Source: Isoptericola peretonis
GTDB taxonomy: Bacteria > Actinomycetota > Actinomycetes > Actinomycetales > Cellulomonadaceae
Reading direction: 5' to 3'
Assembly (NCBI GenBank): GCA_023241745.1
Contig: JALQCY010000003.1
Coordinates: 310,001-374,000 of the forward strand
Length of the DNA: 64,000 bases
Notes under the pieces: model-generated
The model's database searches: none
What the model saw: the letters and a program-made list of their open reading frames with translations, nothing else
What the model was told of the DNA's origin: nothing
Part shown: positions 62,238 to 64,000 of the stretch, piece by piece
Position numbering within the stretch: the first letter of the stretch is position 1
Layout: each line of letters opens with the position of its first letter
Made by a program: the position numbers and the translations under genes

Positions 62238-62633
62238 ATGACGCTGTACCTGTTGTCCGTCCCGCACGACTCCGCGACGGAGCCCACGATGACGTCGATG
62301 GACCCGGCGGAGCTCGAGGCCGTGTTCGCTGCCGTGGGGGCCTTCAACGAGGCCTTGACCGCTGCGGGCGCCCTGCGCTTCGCCGGCGGCCTCCACCCGC
62401 CGAGCACGGCCAGGACGATCGACGCCTCGGGAGGGACGACCGGCGTGGAGCCGGGCCCGTTCGTGGAGGCGCCCGAGTACCTGGGCGGTCTGTGGGTGAT
62501 CGATGCGGACGACGAGGAGGCCGCGCTCGTGTGGGTACCCGCGCTGCCGAGGCCCTGCAGGGACGGGTCGAGGTCCGCGCGTTCCAGGACGCGCCGGGCG
62601 CCTGCCCCTCTCCCGGGGACTGGCACGCGACGG
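62238..62633 (+). pseudogene. YciI/DGPF-domain protein gene with a frameshift
   Basis: ATG 62238 after GAGGGAG opens a frame whose first 100 residues look like a YciI/DGPF-type small protein (MTLYLLSVPHDSATEP..., GTTGVEPGPFVEAPEYLGGLWVIDADDEEAALVW). After ALVW the frame turns into Arg/Pro-rich sequence without a stop. The expected family C-terminus (GTRAAEALQGRVEVRAFQD) continues in the -1 frame from 62534, at a TGGG run. No stop occurs in either frame before the hairpin at 62634. One missing G would explain the shift. It is either a decaying gene or a sequencing error in the homopolymer. Confidence 0.65.
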
Positions 62634-62666
62634 CGAAGGCCCCCGTCCGGTGGACGGGGGCCTTCG
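62634..62666. terminator. bidirectional intrinsic terminator
   Basis: CGAAGGCCCCCGTCC (62634-62648) and GGACGGGGGCCTTCG (62652-62666) form a perfect 15-bp stem with loop GGT. It lies after the YciI-like gene and 32 bp after the stop of the leftward membrane protein. Confidence 0.85.
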
Positions 62667-62698
62667 GGCGAGGTGCGGTGCCGGCTCGACTGCGGAGG

Positions 62699-63712
62699 TC
62701 AGGCCTTGTCGCCCTCGCCTGCCTCCTTCGCGGCGTCGGTCGCGTCGCCGGCAGCGTCCTCCGCCTTGCGGGGGGTGGACCGGGTGCGGTTGGTGGCCTT
62801 CTTCGCGGCGTCGGACGCCTTGTCCTTCGCCTTGTCCACAGCCTCGGAGACCTTCCCGCCGACGTCCTCGCCGAGCTCCGCGGCCTTCTCGCCCACGCGC
62901 TCGGCCGCCTCGCGGCCCTTGGCGACGGCGTGGCCGGCGGCCTCGCCTGCCTTCTCGGCGGCGTCGCCGACGACGTGGCGTGCGTCGCGTGCGGCCCCGT
63001 CGTAGTCCGGGCGCGGCTGCTGCTCCCACGGCTCGGCCCAGGGATCGTTCTGCGGCTGGGCCCGGCGCCAGAAGGCGTAGCCCGCCACACCGGCACCGAC
63101 GAGCGCCAGCAGCCAGAGGAGGCCCTTGCCCTTGCCGCCGGACTTCTCCGCCTGCTTGGCTGCCTTCTCGGCGGCTGCCTGGGCCCTGGTGGCGTCCTTC
63201 GCGGCCTTCTTGGCCGCCTTCTTGCCCGCCCGGCCCGCCTTCTCGGCGACGTCCCGCGCCGCGTCGGCGGCGGCCACGCCCGCCGCACCGGCAGCGGCGC
63301 CCGCGCGGGTCGCGGCCTCGTTGAAGGCGGCGACGACGCGGGGCAGGTAGTCGTCGACGATCTTGTCGTGCGCGGTGTCGACGAGGGGGCCGGCCTTGTC
63401 CGCCGCCTTCTCGACCCGGGGGGCCGCGGCGAGCACGCTCTCACGCCACGCCTTCTCCGCCCGTGGGGTCAACCATTCGAGGAACGTCTCGACGCGGGGC
63501 TCCGCCCAGTCCTTCGCCTGGGTGGCCGCGCCCTTGGCACCGCCGGCGGCCCGGGCACCGACGTCGACCAGCACGGCGGCGGCCTCGGTCGCGGAACCCT
63601 TGAGCTTCTCGGTGTCGAGCTCGTTCACGGCTGAACTCACCTTCGCGGTGATCTTCTCGTTGAGGTCCTTGGCACTGTCCTTGACGCTGTCGCTCACGTT
63701 CTTTCGCACCAT
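62699..63712 (-). CDS. Ala/Lys-rich apolipoprotein-like membrane protein (DUF5324-like)
   Basis: The protein is 337 residues. It is built from amphipathic Ala/Lys/Glu/Asp helices of the LEA or apolipoprotein type: KNVSDSVKDSAKDLNEKI at the start and repeated ADKA/EKAAK/DAAKKA motifs. One membrane helix (LLWLLALVGAGVAGYAFW) near residue 225 separates two long helical regions; the C-terminal half includes PQNDPWAEPWEQQPRP. This layout resembles the DUF5324 proteins encoded near the origin and the cyclophilin gene in Streptomyces. ATG 63712 has only a weak ribosome site. It is divergent from ppiA. Function unknown; envelope-associated scaffolding is a guess. Confidence 0.7.
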   Translation of the reverse strand: MVRKNVSDSVKDSAKDLNEKITAKVSSAVNELDTEKLKGSATEAAAVLVDVGARAAGGAKGAATQAKDWAEPRVETFLEWLTPRAEKAWRESVLAAAPRVEKAADKAGPLVDTAHDKIVDDYLPRVVAAFNEAATRAGAAAGAAGVAAADAARDVAEKAGRAGKKAAKKAAKDATRAQAAAEKAAKQAEKSGGKGKGLLWLLALVGAGVAGYAFWRRAQPQNDPWAEPWEQQPRPDYDGAARDARHVVGDAAEKAGEAAGHAVAKGREAAERVGEKAAELGEDVGGKVSEAVDKAKDKASDAAKKATNRTRSTPRKAEDAAGDATDAAKEAGEGDKA

Positions 63713-63805
63713 GGACCCACTGTGCCACCGGCGGCCGCAGGCCGCAGCGGTACGCGCGGGCCGCGTCGTGAGGGACCGGGAGAGGGAGGGTGAGAGGATG
63801 AGGGC

Positions 63806-64000
63806 ATGTTCGCAACCCTCCACACCTCCGCCGGTGACATCCGCATCGAGCTGCTGCCGAACCACGCGCCCAAGACCGTCGCGAACTTCGTCGGCCTGGC
63901 CCAGGGCACCACGACGTGGACGGACCCGGCCACGGGCGCCGAGCGCAACGACCCCCTGTACGACGGCGTGATCTTCCACCGCGTCATCGACAACTTCATG
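63806..64000 (+). CDS. peptidyl-prolyl cis-trans isomerase, cyclophilin type (5' part)
   Basis: The first 65 codons of a cyclophilin reach the window edge: FATLHTSAGDIRIELLPNHAPKTVANFVGLAQGT, then LYDGVIFHRVIDNFM. The catalytic Arg is in FHRVI and the conserved Phe and Met in DNFM, so the visible active-site half is intact. There is no signal peptide, so it is the cytoplasmic PpiA-type enzyme that speeds proline isomerisation during folding. ATG 63806 has AGAGG 8 bases upstream. The gene is divergent from the Ala/Lys-rich membrane protein. Confidence 0.95.
   Translation, partial: MFATLHTSAGDIRIELLPNHAPKTVANFVGLAQGTTTWTDPATGAERNDPLYDGVIFHRVIDNFM

Noticed and set aside
62832..62840. Perfect TTGTCCACA inside the Ala/Lys-rich membrane protein gene
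   Set aside because: Isolated single match that falls on frequent Val-Asp-Lys codons; no second box nearby, so not counted as a DnaA site.

Overview
The window is very GC-rich chromosomal DNA from an actinobacterium. GTG starts are frequent and genes often touch through ATGA or GTGA overlaps. The gene order rpmH-rnpA-yidD-yidC-jag-rsmG-parA-parB to the left of dnaA, and dnaN-gnd-recF-DUF721-gyrB-gyrA-DUF3566-tRNAIle-tRNAAla to the right, is the standard actinobacterial origin region. Overall gene content fits Micrococcales of the Cellulomonadaceae/Promicromonosporaceae type; that family assignment is inference from gene content and was not tested by phylogeny.

Layout. 0-2.4 kb: end of a MarR-type regulator, a left-handed beta-helix protein, two small uncharacterised proteins and an APH-type phosphotransferase. 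2.5-6 kb: dnaB, whose Walker A motif is split by a 141-residue intein, and a MATE transporter separated from it by a group of DnaA-box-like sequences. 6-11 kb: a winged-helix regulator and a 1377-residue secreted subtilase. 11-13 kb: the rpsF-ssb-rpsR-rplI ribosomal operon. 13-17.7 kb: a class A penicillin-binding protein with PASTA domains, then a PadR regulator translationally coupled to inositol-3-phosphate synthase behind a clear promoter/operator. 17.7-25.6 kb: a six-gene leftward operon for import and oxidation of an unknown carbohydrate. It is headed by an unusual single-chain fusion of a ROK repressor with a Gfo/Idh/MocA dehydrogenase, followed by a binding protein, two permeases and two more Gfo/Idh/MocA enzymes. 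25.8-30.3 kb: three MFS transporters, two of them converging on a 29-bp perfect palindrome.

30.4-40.5 kb is the conserved CCA-transferase / NUDIX / DUF6049 / MurJ / pseudokinase / trxB / trxA block of cell-wall and redox functions. 40.5-45.1 kb is the chromosomal centromere: parA, parB and eight parS sites. Two parS sites sit exactly in the loops of intrinsic-terminator hairpins and three are embedded in the coding sequence of parA or parB. 45.1-47.5 kb carries jag, yidC, yidD, rnpA and rpmH (membrane-protein insertion and RNase P). oriC is the dnaA-dnaN interval (about 49.39-49.77 kb), with further DnaA boxes upstream of dnaA and upstream of and inside gyrB. Rightward from oriC are replication and topology genes, interrupted by a large LPXTG surface protein on the opposite strand. 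The end of the window has two tRNAs, a 39-residue DLW-39 protein, a frameshifted YciI-like gene, an Ala/Lys-rich membrane protein and the start of a cyclophilin.

The items most worth following up are the ROK-oxidoreductase fusion, the class-3-like DnaB intein, the parS sites placed in terminator loops, and the DnaA-box groups at dnaB and gyrB.
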